From positions 97,840,406 through 97,904,405 of the forward strand of contig CP154956.1 in the NCBI GenBank assembly GCA_039621445.1: DNA of 64,000 nucleotides, in the 5' to 3' direction. The position numbers and the translations under genes were made by a program. Of this stretch, positions 45,036-55,941 are shown one piece after another. This DNA is from Euglena gracilis. Taxonomy: Eukaryota; Euglenida; Euglenophyceae; Euglenales. Positions within the stretch are counted from its first letter, which is position 1; every line of letters starts with the position of its first letter. The notes beneath the pieces were generated by a model that did no database searches, was not told the DNA's origin, and was given only the letters and a program-made list of their open reading frames with translations.

Positions 45036-45815
45036 CGTAGGTACCATGGGTGTGTGGCACATCACTGTTGTGCGAATTATGTGGTTGTGTTTCGTGATTC
45101 CGCGATTCGGATTGTAAGGGGTCGCGATTCCGCGATTCGGGGTGTGGTAAAACGTACCGGGGGGTACAAATCTCGTTGTTCTCCAACAAATAGGGGAACC
45201 GTGGTAAATTACGCGTTTCGTATTCGCGATCCATGGCCAATAACCGGGTAGCGGTATGGCTCATACCGCGAATCAGTCCCAATTCGCTGATTTCTTGTTG
45301 TAAAACCGGAGGATGCGCGGTTTTTGTGGTAAAAACCGGTTCTTCATCCGAAGATTCACCGTTATGGGGGGAATCTTATGTAGTGGCATAAACGGGCGAT
45401 TGTAATCGCGGTTGTAGGCATGTTCATGATCATGTGCATACGTGGACTCTTGTAGGGAATGCGCATCCGAAGATGCTTGTAGGGGTACGCATACTGCGCT
45501 TTCGGAAGAATTGGCATTCAACGAACCGCGAATTTGACGCACAAAGTCGCGAGTTGGATGTCGGGCATCCGAAGATGGTTCGGTTGATGCGCGAACAGCG
45601 CGTTGTGAGCTGGAAGTCGCATTTTGACCACCGAAAACAGTGTTTTCATTGGCAAAGTGCGGAGGGTTGCGGAATTTTGCATGAATTTTATCCAAACTCA
45701 ACGCGAAATCTGGGATCGTTTGTTCCAGTGAACCAACCACTTGGAAAAGGTCCGAAATTCGTTCAACATCATACTGCTAACACTTAGTACGTTTTGCGGC
45801 ACGACGGCAATTCAA
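45036..45815 (-). pseudogene. Family C-type Gag fragment (minus), left copy
   Basis: The open frame 45740-45273 and its flanks match the right copy at 59007-59784 (for example VRQIRGSLNANSSESA, SSQRAVRASTEPSSDA). Its start aligns with RIRALEDEV of family C gag at about 38090, so it begins in the middle of Gag, exactly where the LTR ends. Confidence 0.55.
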
Positions 45816-46270
45816 TGTACGTCCAACCCTTTTCCTCGCTTTCGGCCTTCGGTGTGCAAGGTGAAAAGTTGGAGAAACAAAAGGGAAAATAAAATAATAT
45901 AAAAGTTGAAAGCCCTTTCCCCCAATTAAGAGGCAGACCACAAAGCAGGTGGAGAAAGCCCTATGGGCTACACAAAGAAATGCCAAGTGATTTGGCTGTC
46001 CGTTTCGGACTTCAAATGAAAACAAATCAAACTTGAAAATCTCGTCTTGAATGAAATACCAAAATGGAATAAAATGAGAATACCACCTGTGGAGAGGAGA
46101 ACCAGAATAAGGTTTTGCTCTATAGAGCTAGGTATTCCTAATTCAGGCCGTTTGGCCATCTTTAGGAATACCACCTAGCATAGTACTGTGTATGTGGCTC
46201 AGAGCTATATCTGGCCGTAGGCTTATGCCTACATTTACAGTAGCATGGCCTTACGGCTTCCTGGTACACG
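45816..46270 (-). repeat. Family C-type 3' LTR, left duplicated copy
   Basis: About 455 bp on the minus strand, from the equivalent of TGTGTACC (here with one change) to TACA at 45816. It is preceded on the minus strand by the polypurine run gggaggagga (46271-46280), which marks it as a 3' LTR. Longer than the 309-bp and 318-bp relatives at 35675 and 62373. Confidence 0.65.
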
Positions 46271-47199
46271 TCCTCCTCCCAGGGCTATGCCTGATTTCCC
46301 TACTGGACCAGGCCAGTCGGAATGCCGGACATAGTCCTGGGGACGGGGACCTGTCACAAAGCTGTATGTGGCTTTTGGTTCTCCTGTCACCAGGGGTGTG
46401 GGAAGGAAGTTGCGAAATAACGCAATAACGCGCAAAAGAGGTTAACCGCTTATGCGGTGCCTACTTATTGCAGCAAAGGGGTGGAAGTGGATGAGCCCAT
46501 TGGAAAATGGGGCTGGAAGGTTTCCATTCCAGAAAGTCCCATCCACCAAGTTTGGGGTGTGTCTATGACACGCGGGGAGGTCGCATTCCATAATCGGAAA
46601 AGATTGTAGGGTAGGGTGTGGAAGGGGGGGGGCACCTGGCCAGTCATATCTGACCAGGGAGAAACACCTATTTACAAAACCAACTGCCGGCGACAGCGAG
46701 ATTTTGCCCCGGGGGGGTAAAGGAGAGAGGAGTGGGGGGCTGGTCAAAAGTCCTTAGACAGAAGTTTTGCTGTCTGGCAGACTTATGGGGCCGAAAAGTG
46801 ACAAGTTGGGAACTATTATTACGGTGTGCGCGCTGTGCGCTGTGCGTCTTCTTACTGGAGGCATATACCGCTGGGGAAGACTTCGCAACGCGGCGCGGAC
46901 ACGATGTTGTCGATGGGGTATCCCCAGAGGCTTATACCTCGATAGACGGGCGATAGCCTAAAAGAGAGGTGGACCATATGCTAGTAAAAATACATAATGG
47001 CAGATGTGCCTTGGATGGATACCAAATACAGGGCCTATAGGCCTGAATGTAAGGTCAGAACAGGATCCATGGACCTGTGGCCTGTAGGCCTGGGATATCT
47101 ATGGCACAGATGGCCATTTCCTGGGAGCCGGGGGTCTGATATCCCGAACGTAATCTCCTTCAGGAGTTTCCCTCTCTCTTCACTGTCTCTTCACTCTCT
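46271..47199 (-). other. Noncoding 3' region upstream of the LTR, left copy
   Basis: No supported ORF. The polypurine tract lies next to the LTR. About 600 bp of this is shared with 62691-63340, for example caactgccggcgacagc and gaggagtggggggctgg on the plus strand. The rest, with short palindromic patches (ggcctataggcc), is shared only with the right duplicated copy. Confidence 0.55.
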
Positions 47200-48720
47200 T
47201 CACTGCCTTCCACCGTTTCTGGTGAAGCGGCAGGTGATGCCGTCCGTTCGGCTATAGTGGTAGTGTACAGTTACTGATTGCGCAGTCGCGCTTCTGTTTG
47301 CCGCTGTAGCCGGCTGGGGAGAAGAAGTAGCGACAGAGGATTGACTCTCCTGATGTGCCTTAAGGACAAAAGGTTCTGCTGTAGCCGATAGGCGTGATCC
47401 CAGATAACGCCGACCACGCCCGAAGACGGGTGGTGGTGTCTCACCAGGAATTCCCCGGCGAACTGGCGTTGCCGGTTGTTGCTGAGCTGTGACTGATGTT
47501 GCCGGTTGCGGCCGGGTTGAGGATTCTGATGGCGGAACCTCAGCAGCCTTCTGCGGCTTTGGACGTTGTGCCTTTGGCACATGTGTTTTCCGTAATCGGA
47601 AAATGTCCCATGGCTTGCGTTCGTCTTCAACCATCCTGTGGTTGAAGCGTAGGAGGGGTAGTGCCATGCCCTGTTCATTGATTCTGCCGCCTTGGAATAA
47701 CGGCAGGAACAATGCTCTATCGAGCGTATCGCCGACTCGGCGTTTGACATAATCGTCAATGCTTTCCTTTGCGAAACGGGGCCTGATGGGGACATAGTCC
47801 GGGGAATTTCCCTATCGGGATTGAGTTAATAATATATCTCCATCATCTGGCAGGTCAAAGCCCTGAACCAGAACTGCTGCAAATACAGCAGGAGTTGACG
47901 GTGGTTGCGTCGCCCATTCGAGCTTTGGTGAACATCCTTCGATTTCTGCAAAGGTGCAGCAGCATGATGCGCTTTGGCGCTGCCTGCGGGATATTGGCCT
48001 GTTGGCCTTCCTCGTCCTGGCCTTCGGCCTGTGGTTGAGTACTTCGTACTCCGAATACCCAGAAGTCCACTGCAAACTTTTCGTAGCAGTGGGAACATCG
48101 GACGATATACGTCTGGTGGAAGCGGAGGTCAATATCGACCACTTCAAAATGATAGGCATATTGCCAGTGGTAAAAGACTTGCAGATTGCTGCAGAACATG
48201 TTCTCCGCCAATTTGGCGATATTGTCAGGTAGTGGGTAGAATTCGCACTCTAGGCCTTTTGGGCCTACATTGCGAATGCAGTCGAATAACTGCCGTAGCA
48301 GGTCTTTACCTGTATTGTAGCGGTCTTCCCGACCACAGTCCAGGTAAGGAAAGCCACAGGAGTTCAGGAACTCGCCGAAATTTTGGGTGGGGTATCCCGC
48401 CCAGAACCAACCGTGCCAGAATCCCGGCAGAATGTCCAATATCGGACCGAGGATGGCATTGCCCTCAAAGGCGTATAAAGTTCCATCATGGTGGAAATCA
48501 CGATTTAGCTCCGTATAGAGCTCTCTGGTCACAGTCAGGACAGGGGACGCGACAAGGATTGGAAGGTTAAGTTCATTTTGGAACTTCCGCATGGCCTCGA
48601 ATGCGAGGTCATGGATACTCTGGATGTGCTCGAATAGAGCTTCCATGTCGTCTTCGTAGACCTTCCGGTATTGGCCTTTCTGGCCTCTGCCTTGGCCTTT
48701 TTGGCCTGCAGTAGGTTCTC
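47200..48720 (-). CDS. Unknown gene family, unit 2 (left copy)
   Basis: 263-residue open frame 48646-47855 plus its continuation 47812-47200 in another frame. A Lys/Gly/Gln-rich lead (KGQGRGQKGQ) precedes a globular domain with FEHIQSIHDLAFEAM, WFWAGYPTQNF, YLDCGRED, LRQLFDCIRNVGPKGLE, FYPLPDNIAKLAENMF and EKFAVDFWVFGVRS, then ALPLLRFNHR and a Gln/Pro/Ala-rich tail. I do not recognise the domain. The same series, with different residues, is in unit 1 immediately upstream. A frameshift near 47.9 kb is shared with the right copy, so it is older than the duplication. It lies between a Pol region and a polypurine tract/LTR, a place where LTR elements may carry an env-like or accessory gene, but I cannot tell. 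Confidence 0.6.
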
Positions 48721-48728
48721 ATTTGGGA

Positions 48729-50420
48729 TCACTTTTGTCTTTCACCTTGCGGCGATCCTGGGCATTGAGCAGTTTCTGCCACAGTGTCCAGCATCACGAC
48801 AGATGGGCTACGGGTTTCCCGTGCCGGAGGTTCCGCTGGCCGAGGTTCATCCTCGGCCATTGGGACCGATTCCTCCTCCTCCTCCGCTTCCGGAGGGGAT
48901 TCGGTTGTCTGTAGCTGAGCTGCAGAGCACGGGTCTTTTCCGCTTCTGAAGCATCCCTGTGCATCTGAAAGGCGGTAAAAGCTTATACTTTCACTCCTGT
49001 CAGAGTTGGGGTATGGCGGTGGCCATGACGCTCCTACCCAGCTTCCGGGTAGAGGTTCTGTCTCGTCCTCGTTGATCAAGCAGAGGTCTTCCCACTGCGA
49101 CCGACGGTTCCAGCCCATGCCATATTCTCCTGTGTCTTCCAGGAAAGCAGGTAACGGCAGGGCATAACGAGGCTGACTTACCTCACGTGCCGCGAAAAAG
49201 GCCTCGAAGTCCTCCCAGACCAGGATATTCCCGAACTGGGTGTCGAGGTGCTCCAGCAGACCGATTTCGGCCTCCTGCCAGTCCGGCCGCAGGTTCATCC
49301 TGCGTCGGTCTGGGTCATTCGGCCTGGCGTCCACCTCGATGTATCCCCGAGGTAGCCACTTCCTGTGGATATCCACATCAATGGTCATGTATTCCAGGAA
49401 ATAGATATAAACCCCCAGGACGCAGGTAATGCACGCCCTGTGCCAGTATTGTTGCAGCAATAATATTGTTCTGCCGGTGCTGTTTCAGCACCTTTCGGTC
49501 TTGCGTTCCGATCTGGGGATTCTGGCACTGATGCAGGAGACATCTCCTGGTCGGCTGGCTGCCGGCATTCTCGGCAGTCGGAGGCGGTTTTCCGCGTTCT
49601 CCGAAATCCCAGAAGTCAACAATGTGTACTTCTTTGTAAAACTGGCATTCCAGTTTGTACCGCTGGGGATACGTGAGGTCGACGTCCAGCACGTTGAACA
49701 GCGTGCCATACATGCTGTCCAAGTGGATTTGCAGAATGCATGTGAACATTACCGCGGCCTGCGCCTGGAGTTTCTCCGGCAGGGGGTAATATTTCCACTG
49801 GAATCCCCGTGCTCCGACAGAATACATGTGTGTGAAGATCTCCTTCAGCTGTGCTACGAACGTTTCGTCGTCGGCACATGTATTCATACAGTCGATGTAG
49901 GTCAGACCGTTTCGGTACGTAAAAATGCTGAAGTTCTGGCAGGGGAATCCCAACCAGAACCACAGCTCTCAGAAACCGGAAATCCGGTCCAGGACGACTT
50001 CATCTGAATGAGGGTATCCCTCAAATACATGAAGTTCGGTACTGTAGAAAGATCTTTTGCAGTGATCGTACATACGATTCTGCACCACTTCGAGTACCGC
50101 TTATGGTGGTCGGTGGATCACATTGCCTGCACGTGTGTACTTCTGGAGATCCTCGTCGATTTTCGACCAGATCTCCTCAAGGTAATCGAATACCACGGCA
50201 GCGTCATAATCCTTCGTTTTCGAACGTTCGGCGGGTTTTCCGCCTTTTCCTGCTGGGGGTCCGGCAGATTTTCCGCCTTTGCCTGGAGCTGGCCATGCGG
50301 CTTTTCCGCCTTTGCCAGGTGGGGCTTTCCCACCTTTCTACTGGCCTTTTCCTTTCCCCTTACCCTTGCCTTTCCCTTTACTCTTACCCTTCGTGTTCGA
50401 CAGCCATTCGGATGTCGCCC
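48729..50420 (-). pseudogene. Unknown gene family, unit 1
   Basis: One frame from about 50420 to 49378 and a second frame 49460-48729. GKGKGKGKGKG and GKGGKAA low complexity precedes VFDYLEEIWSKIDEDL, WFWLGFPCQNF, YIDCMNTC, LKEIFTHMYSVGARGFQ, YYPLPEKLQAQAAVMF and VHIVDFWDFGERG, then (second frame) FFAAREVSQPRYALPLPAF and an acidic tail (EAEEEEESVPMAEDE). It parallels unit 2 from end to end, so the two are tandem paralogues. In-frame stops TAG (50338-50340), TAA (50101-50103) and TGA (49969-49971), plus a frameshift near 49420, mark it as decayed unless introns are present. No known function. Confidence 0.55.
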
Positions 50421-50508
50421 AGTAATCCCAGTATTCTGCATCTTCCGCAGTATACAGCGGGTAAGTCACAGATTCTGTGCTGGGCGTCGAGCAAATTCCT
50501 GCTCAGCG

Positions 50509-51564
50509 TCACCACGATTCGAGTAAACCGGTGCGAACGGGCGCCCTCTTCTGATGCTGGGCGTCGAGGCAAATTCTACTTGCGTCCCCCCCCATCGATT
50601 CGAGTAACCGTTGCACCGGGGGTGGTCGAGGTTTCCGACGTGCCCGTTCTGCCGTCACATCTGGCGCGGGCGAAGTTTCCTCGTCAGCGTCGACATGCAT
50701 CGCCGCGGGCGGATTTTCCGACCTAGGCGAGCGGCGCTGTGGCTGCGGCGTCAGATTTTCCGTGCCGCGGTCACGCTTGCCGGCGGCGGAGCTTGTGGGT
50801 CGTGCCGATTGCGCTTCCGCCACAGCAGCATCCCGCTGTCGCGCTGGTTGACTGGATCGTGATGGAGCGGGGATTCCGGTCAGAGCCGTCACAGCAGCAT
50901 CATACTGCTGGCGCTCTTCCATCGTCGTTTCCGCCCGGGCAGGGTATCCCTGTCGGGCGGAGGAAACTGGGGGCTGACGTGCGATTTGTCTCTGGATCGT
51001 CACAGCATATTCATACTGTTGACGCACCTCCTCGGTATCGAACAGCCGACCAGTCCACGGGTTGACGGGTTCATCCCGTACCTGTGGAACCGGTGCCGCA
51101 CGAGGCCCTGCCGCGGCTTCACGCGTGCGGGAAGTCTCAGACGTCGCGGTTGGGTTTCCCTCCAGTCTTGGCATGGGGTCAGGTATGGTAGGGTGGGGTT
51201 GAGGTGGATACAGGAACTGATCTCGTGGCACTGGTGCCTCCTGGGGATAATCCCCAGAGACGGTGTACTGAGACACATGCTCCTGCGCGGGATGATCCCG
51301 CCGGGGCCTGCGCTCGGGGGACTGAAAAATGCTTTCTTTCACGTGTGAATGTTCACTCCGGACAGGTGCTTCCCCTGTCCCTCCGTCGGGTACTCCGGGG
51401 TATTGAGCACGAAACTGTGCAGTGTAAGTGCCAAATGGTGGTACTTGCCGTGCTACCTGTGGCGGGACTTCCACGCCCATGGTAATGTCCGCCGCGAATC
51501 CCGACGTGTTCGGGTCGGTGTATACACCAGACCGGTCATCATCGCCTGGGCGCACATACACCAC
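50509..51564 (-). CDS. Proline/arginine-rich protein of unknown function
   Basis: Clean open frame of 351 residues starting MVYVRPGDDDRSG. Low complexity, Pro/Ala/Arg/Gln-rich, with two similar segments of about 30 residues (RQQYEYAVTIQRQIARQPP and RQQYDAAVTALTGIPAP). The DNA near its end carries a 72-bp imperfect direct repeat (about 50483-50610). It lies upstream of unit 1 on the same strand, and its frame stops shortly before unit 1's Gly/Lys-rich lead, so it may be the N-terminal part of the same gene. No family recognised. Confidence 0.45.
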   Translation of the reverse strand: MVYVRPGDDDRSGVYTDPNTSGFAADITMGVEVPPQVARQVPPFGTYTAQFRAQYPGVPDGGTGEAPVRSEHSHVKESIFQSPERRPRRDHPAQEHVSQYTVSGDYPQEAPVPRDQFLYPPQPHPTIPDPMPRLEGNPTATSETSRTREAAAGPRAAPVPQVRDEPVNPWTGRLFDTEEVRQQYEYAVTIQRQIARQPPVSSARQGYPARAETTMEERQQYDAAVTALTGIPAPSRSSQPARQRDAAVAEAQSARPTSSAAGKRDRGTENLTPQPQRRSPRSENPPAAMHVDADEETSPAPDVTAERARRKPRPPPVQRLLESMGGDASRICLDAQHQKRAPVRTGLLESW

Positions 51565-52496
51565 ATGGCTGGAGGGGTGTTCGCGATGGTCAAAATTTGA
51601 AGGCAGCGGTCATCCCACAATACCTATGTGAGGTGGTCTGGTGCCGGGTTTGCGCTCATACGCATCACCCGGTTCATCGTCGCCGCCGTGCGGTGGATCA
51701 TCACACCCGCATACGGTGGGAGGCGACGAGAGCCTGATGGCTGAGATGGCCGCGTTTCCGCGGGCATCTGGGTCATCCTGCTACTGCTGCTGGCTTCATG
51801 GTTTCCTTGAGCCGCAGTCCGTGCAGGTAGCTGCGTACCGTATCGGTAGTTTCCCAGCGGGGGTCCCGGTCTCGCTGGGGTTCCGGCAGGGTGGGTCCCG
51901 GGTCACGGATCCGGCGAGGGGGGGTGCGCGGGTGGGCTCAGCCCCAACGGAGGCCCTGGGAAGCTCCGTGGGTGCTTGGAATGGGTTGGGATCCATTTTT
52001 TAGTATTCCCGGCGGCGGAGTGGAGGTGGGTGCCTCCTGCGATGCCTCTGGGGGTCTGCGGAACCGCTTAGGTGTGCCCTCGCAGGGGGGGAGGTGGAGG
52101 GGGGACAGAGGGGGGGCGGAAAAGCCTGGGTGCTAGGGGTTTTCAGGGGGTGCTTCCCACCCTTATAGCCACTTAGCCCAGCCAAATCCAGCAAGTACCT
52201 TTGAAATTGCCTTGGCGCGCTCCTGGTAGGCCAATTCCTTGGGGTTTTCTTTGATCTCCTTGAAGGTAATTTCTCCTTTGGCAGTTTCATTTGGTTTCTT
52301 TGAAATCTTTGTGTTTGATTGATTTGAACACTTGAATTTGTACAATTGAATTCCAATGCACAATTCAGATTCAATCCATGGAAACAGGGGAGCCTGCAAA
52401 ATGCAAATACAAAACAGGGGTGGTCAGGTAGTAGCGGAGGGTTCCGCTACTTTGTGTGTGCATGCGCTCTGGCAGCCGCCGCCCACACTCTCCTTC
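51565..52496. other. Unassigned stretch with a short coding-like scrap
   Basis: No strong gene. On the minus strand 52399-52163 encodes a plausible peptide ending KENPKELAYQERAKAISKVL and FGWAKWL before a stop; it might be an exon or a gag fragment, but I cannot place it. Near 52430 a short palindrome tagcggagggttccgcta occurs. Confidence 0.35.
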
Positions 52497-54116
52497 CTAC
52501 CGAGGCGCCGGCCTCGCTTGCCTTTGGCTTACCCCGGTGGCGGGGGGCGGCAGCGGTGCGCACCAGGCATCGAGTGCACTATGTACAAAAAAAGGGAAAG
52601 GAACGTTATAACTGAGGGATGCAAGAATGGCGCCGTTCTGAGGGAACTTCGGCCTGGGTGGCGGCTTTGGCTCCGCCGTCCATCCACAGAGCCCCGGGCG
52701 CTGTGTGCTTTCCCGCCGCAGCGGTGGAACCGGCTGCGGGCGGGGCTCTGTGGGCTCGGGTTGGGTGTGCGACCGACCGCCCACTCCCTGTTCGGAAGCG
52801 CCGGCAGCCTGGTGGGTGAGGATGTCGTCCGGGTTGACTTGCAGGCTGCTGCCAGGGAGTGGGTAAGGCATGTGCGCTCCCCGGCGGGCCTGGGGGGCGT
52901 GCTTGGGCTCGCCCTTGGCGGGGGGGGGGGGGGGCGTGCCTCGCTCAGCCTGGGCCGCGCCGTTTGCCTCCACGGAAGCCTGGTTGGAGCTCAAAGCCCT
53001 TCGATCGTCTGCCCGCGGCGGACAATCCGGCTGGGGGCAGGCCTCCGTGTGGCAGAGGCGGGCTGCCTCCTGGGTCTGGCTGGTCGGTCTGGCTGGTGTG
53101 CGTGCTCCTGGCCTGACGCCCTGGGGGGGGGGGGCGGTTTTTTTTGGGCTGCCCCCTGGGGGAGGCGGTTTTTTTTGGCCGCCGCCCGGGGGGGGGCGTT
53201 TTGTTTTTTTGGCCGCCCCTGGGGGGGGGGCGGTTTTTCTTTTGGCCGCCCCCTGGGGGGGGCGGTTTTTTTTTGGCCGCCCCCTGGGGGGGGGCGTTTT
53301 GTTTTGGACGCCCCTGGAGGGGGGGGCGGTTTCTTTCTGTTTTGAGCTGCCCCCTGGGTGAGTGTTTGGTGCCCCCTTCGTGCCCGGGGGGGGGCTGCCT
53401 TGGGCGCGTGCTGTCCCCTCCCGTTGTGCGCTGGGGGGGGCTCGCGTGTTGTGCGCGGCTTTGGGCTGCCCTGCCCCTTGTGCGCTGGGGCGTGCTCGCT
53501 GTGTGTCTTGGGCTGCCTTGCGTGTGGGGGTGGGGGGGGGTGCGCACGGCGTGGCTGCCCTTCCCTGTGCTGGGGGGGGCGTGCGCGCTCTCTGGGCTGC
53601 CCTTCTCTTGGGTCGGGGGGGTCTGGCCTGCCTGCCCCCTCCGGGCCCCTTTGCTGTCTTGGCCCCTCTGGGATCGTTGGTCTGCCCCGCTTGTGGTTTG
53701 CCCCTCGTGGTTCGTGGGGCCTTTGTTGTGGGGCTCGTCTTGCTGCTTGGCTCTGGGTTCCCCGCTCGTCCTGCGGTGGGGGGGGGGGGTGGCTGCTCTC
53801 CTGTCTTTGGTTCTGGCTCTCCTGGGCTCTCCCGGGCCTTTTGGCTGCCTGGGGGGTTTTGGTTGGGTGTCCCCTCCCGGGCTGGCTCGGGGGGGGGGGG
53901 GCGCTGGTTTGCCGGCCGGTTGGGGGGGGCCCTGCCTTTGGCTGGCTGGTGCGCGCTTGGGTCTGCCGGCTGGGGGGGGGGTACCCTGCCCCTGGCTGGC
54001 TGGTGCGCGCTCGTGGCGCCTGGGGTGTGCATGCTTTGCGGGTGGCGTGCCTGCTCTTGCTCCCCGCTGTTGCCTGGCGCCCCTTCCCACCTGGACTGGG
54101 GTGCCGTGGCCTTCAT
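52497..54116. repeat. G-run-rich low-complexity region
   Basis: Dense runs of 6-13 G on the plus strand. Between about 53110 and 53360 a unit like ggccgccccctggggggggcggtttttttt is repeated about six times with variable G and T runs. Long frames across it on both strands (for example 539 codons on the minus strand, with KKTAPPP-type repeats) reflect composition. G-quadruplex formation is plausible. I do not call a gene. Confidence 0.7.
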
Positions 54117-55171
54117 TGAGGCCGGGGTTAGGGGGTTCGGTGGTCCAGGAAAGGAAAGAGTGAGACAGGGAAAAGGTGCGGTCCAGGGTCAACCCTCACC
54201 ACCGGGTCAACCACAGCCTCCTGTGCTGCTCGCCGAACCACATTGCCATCGGCTGAGCTGCACTGTTGAATCCACGAGAAATCTGACGATGGGCACCAGT
54301 ATGCAGGTAAAAAAATACGGTAAACGATGCAGATTGAAAAAAACGATGATACTGCCCAAACACCCTTACTCACCCCAGGTTGGCAGCAGGCTTTTCTGCT
54401 TTCCCCCCCGCCCCCCTCAGGCTTGGGTAGCCGGGGCAAACGGGCGGCGGCCGGCTGGTTCCGGTCCGCCAGGTCGCACCGTGGGCCGGCTGGGCCTTTA
54501 GGGCCGGTTCCTCCGGTGGTGGGCCCCCTACCCGCCTGGGATGCGAGGGACGGGTCACTGGGAAACCTGGGTACGAACCGTCAGACCTGGGTGAGTCAGG
54601 CTCGGGCTCGGTGCCACACGGGCACGCACGGCTGCGTTGGGTCGCATGGTACCGTGCATGGGGTGGGACGTGCCATGGGGGCACGTGTTCGGGCGGTGCT
54701 GCGTGGTGACTGGTCGGTGTGCTGCGGTGCGGTGCGGTGGGAGACGGGTCGGTGGGTCGGAGGCTGAGGTGAGGGGAACTGCGGGGCTGCGGGAGTGGGG
54801 TGGCACGGGGGTACGGAGGTGATGTATGGGTTGTGGGGAGAGGTTGGGGAAGCTGGAAGCTGAGGGTGCTGTTGGAGGTGGGAGCTGTGTTGAGATTGCC
54901 GCTTCTGCCGTTGACTAGGCCAGGTGGACCCGACCGGGAGCCTATGGTGGGCCTCTCTTTTGGCCTGCGTCGGCTTGGGCGTTTTAAGGGCTCTCCCCTT
55001 CCTGGCTTGTTGTTCCCTCGGCTGGTGTCGGTCTCTCCCGTTTCTAGTTGGGTCCTGTGGTGGCTCTCCGCCATTTTCTCTTGTGTTGGTTGGGTGTTTT
55101 TGTCTCTGCTTTTTTGATGTCTCTCCTCTTGCTGGTAGCCCCGTCGCTGGGGTTCTGGGGGCTGCAGCCCC
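54117..55171. other. GC-rich stretch downstream of family D pol
   Basis: No supported gene. It is downstream, on the minus strand, of the chromodomain protein, so it may hold the 3' UTR and LTR of family D, but no second LTR is in the window to test this. Patches of gtgcggtgcggtg and similar short repeats near 54720-54760. Confidence 0.35.
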
Positions 55172-55940
55172 TCACAGCTGCTGGGTCGCCTCCTTCTCCT
55201 CCCATGTCCACTCAGTGGGGGGGTTTTCCCACTCAAGTGGCCACTTCTTGTCTTGCCTCGGTCCTTCTTCTACTGCTGACAGCCACACCCTGGACACCTC
55301 TGTTGGGTGTTTGGCCAGATGGGTCATGACATCCTGCTTCAGGTTCTTCTTCTGCAAGTAATCAACGATGGGCTGGCTGTAGCTGTGGAAGAAGTGGTGC
55401 AGCGGTTCCCAGGTGAGTTCGGTGGAACCTTCCCACTGCACCTTGAACTCCAGCTCTCCTCCTGGCGTTCTTCGGTGGCTCACCACTTTTTCGACGTTCC
55501 ACTCATCGATCCCGGTTGGAGGATCTGACCTGGCCTGCTTGAAGTGGAATAGCTTCACCGGGGATCCTAGCTCTTCATCGCCCTCTGTGTACGCCTTCAG
55601 CTGGCACCGGTGTGCTTCTTGCATCCTTCCTTCCTGCAGTTCCACCACGTAGCCGTGCTCACTCCTCCTCTCCATCACGCGGCATGGGCCCAGCCAGTAG
55701 CTCTCCAGCTTCTCCCCTGGCCTGCCCCTTGGCCGCAGGTACCACGCCTTGCTGCCCACTTGCAGCGGTGGCAGCTCCTTACGTGGCTTGTTCAACTGCC
55801 CGGTATTTTTTTGATGCAGCTGGTTCACCGTGTCTGCGACTTTCTTGTCCACCAGCTTCCGCCGCTCGAAGAAGCTCACTGCATCTTCGGCCTTGGTGGG
55901 TGGGTCGTAGGGGACACCAGCATACGGCCGGTGCCTTCCT
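55172..55940 (-). CDS. Family D integrase C-terminus with chromodomain
   Basis: 235-residue open frame from 55879. It starts FFERRKLVDKKVADTVNQL, then LQVGSKAWYLRPRG, the GPF/Y-like LESYWLGPCRVMERR, and a chromodomain WNVEKVVSHRRTPGGELEFK, VQWEGSTELTWEPLHHF. The end is acidic/Trp-rich. Chromodomains target integration of Ty3/gypsy chromoviruses to chromatin. An in-frame stop (near 55939-55941) separates it from the catalytic core upstream (GPSGLSPYEVL). Confidence 0.8.
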
Positions 55941-55941
55941 T

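Larger units (their letters stand above)
45036..48396 (-). repeat. 3.36-kb duplicated block, left copy
   Basis: Matches 59007-62370 along its length in the same orientation, with a constant offset of 13,971-13,974 bp. The start is cgtaggtaccatggg in both; the end is ggtggggtatc. Contents on the minus strand: part of an unknown gene, noncoding 3' region, polypurine tract, LTR, and middle of family C gag. Differences are scattered point changes and very few indels. Confidence 0.9.

Noticed and set aside
52497-54501. Long open frames on both strands (for example 539 codons minus, 379 codons plus) across the G-rich region.
   Set aside because: Overlapping frames on both strands, built from homopolymer and minisatellite composition; no domain or conserved motif.
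54600-55236. Arg/Pro-rich 288-codon frame on the minus strand.
   Set aside because: Low complexity, overlaps equally long plus-strand frames, no motif; more likely family D 3' noncoding sequence.
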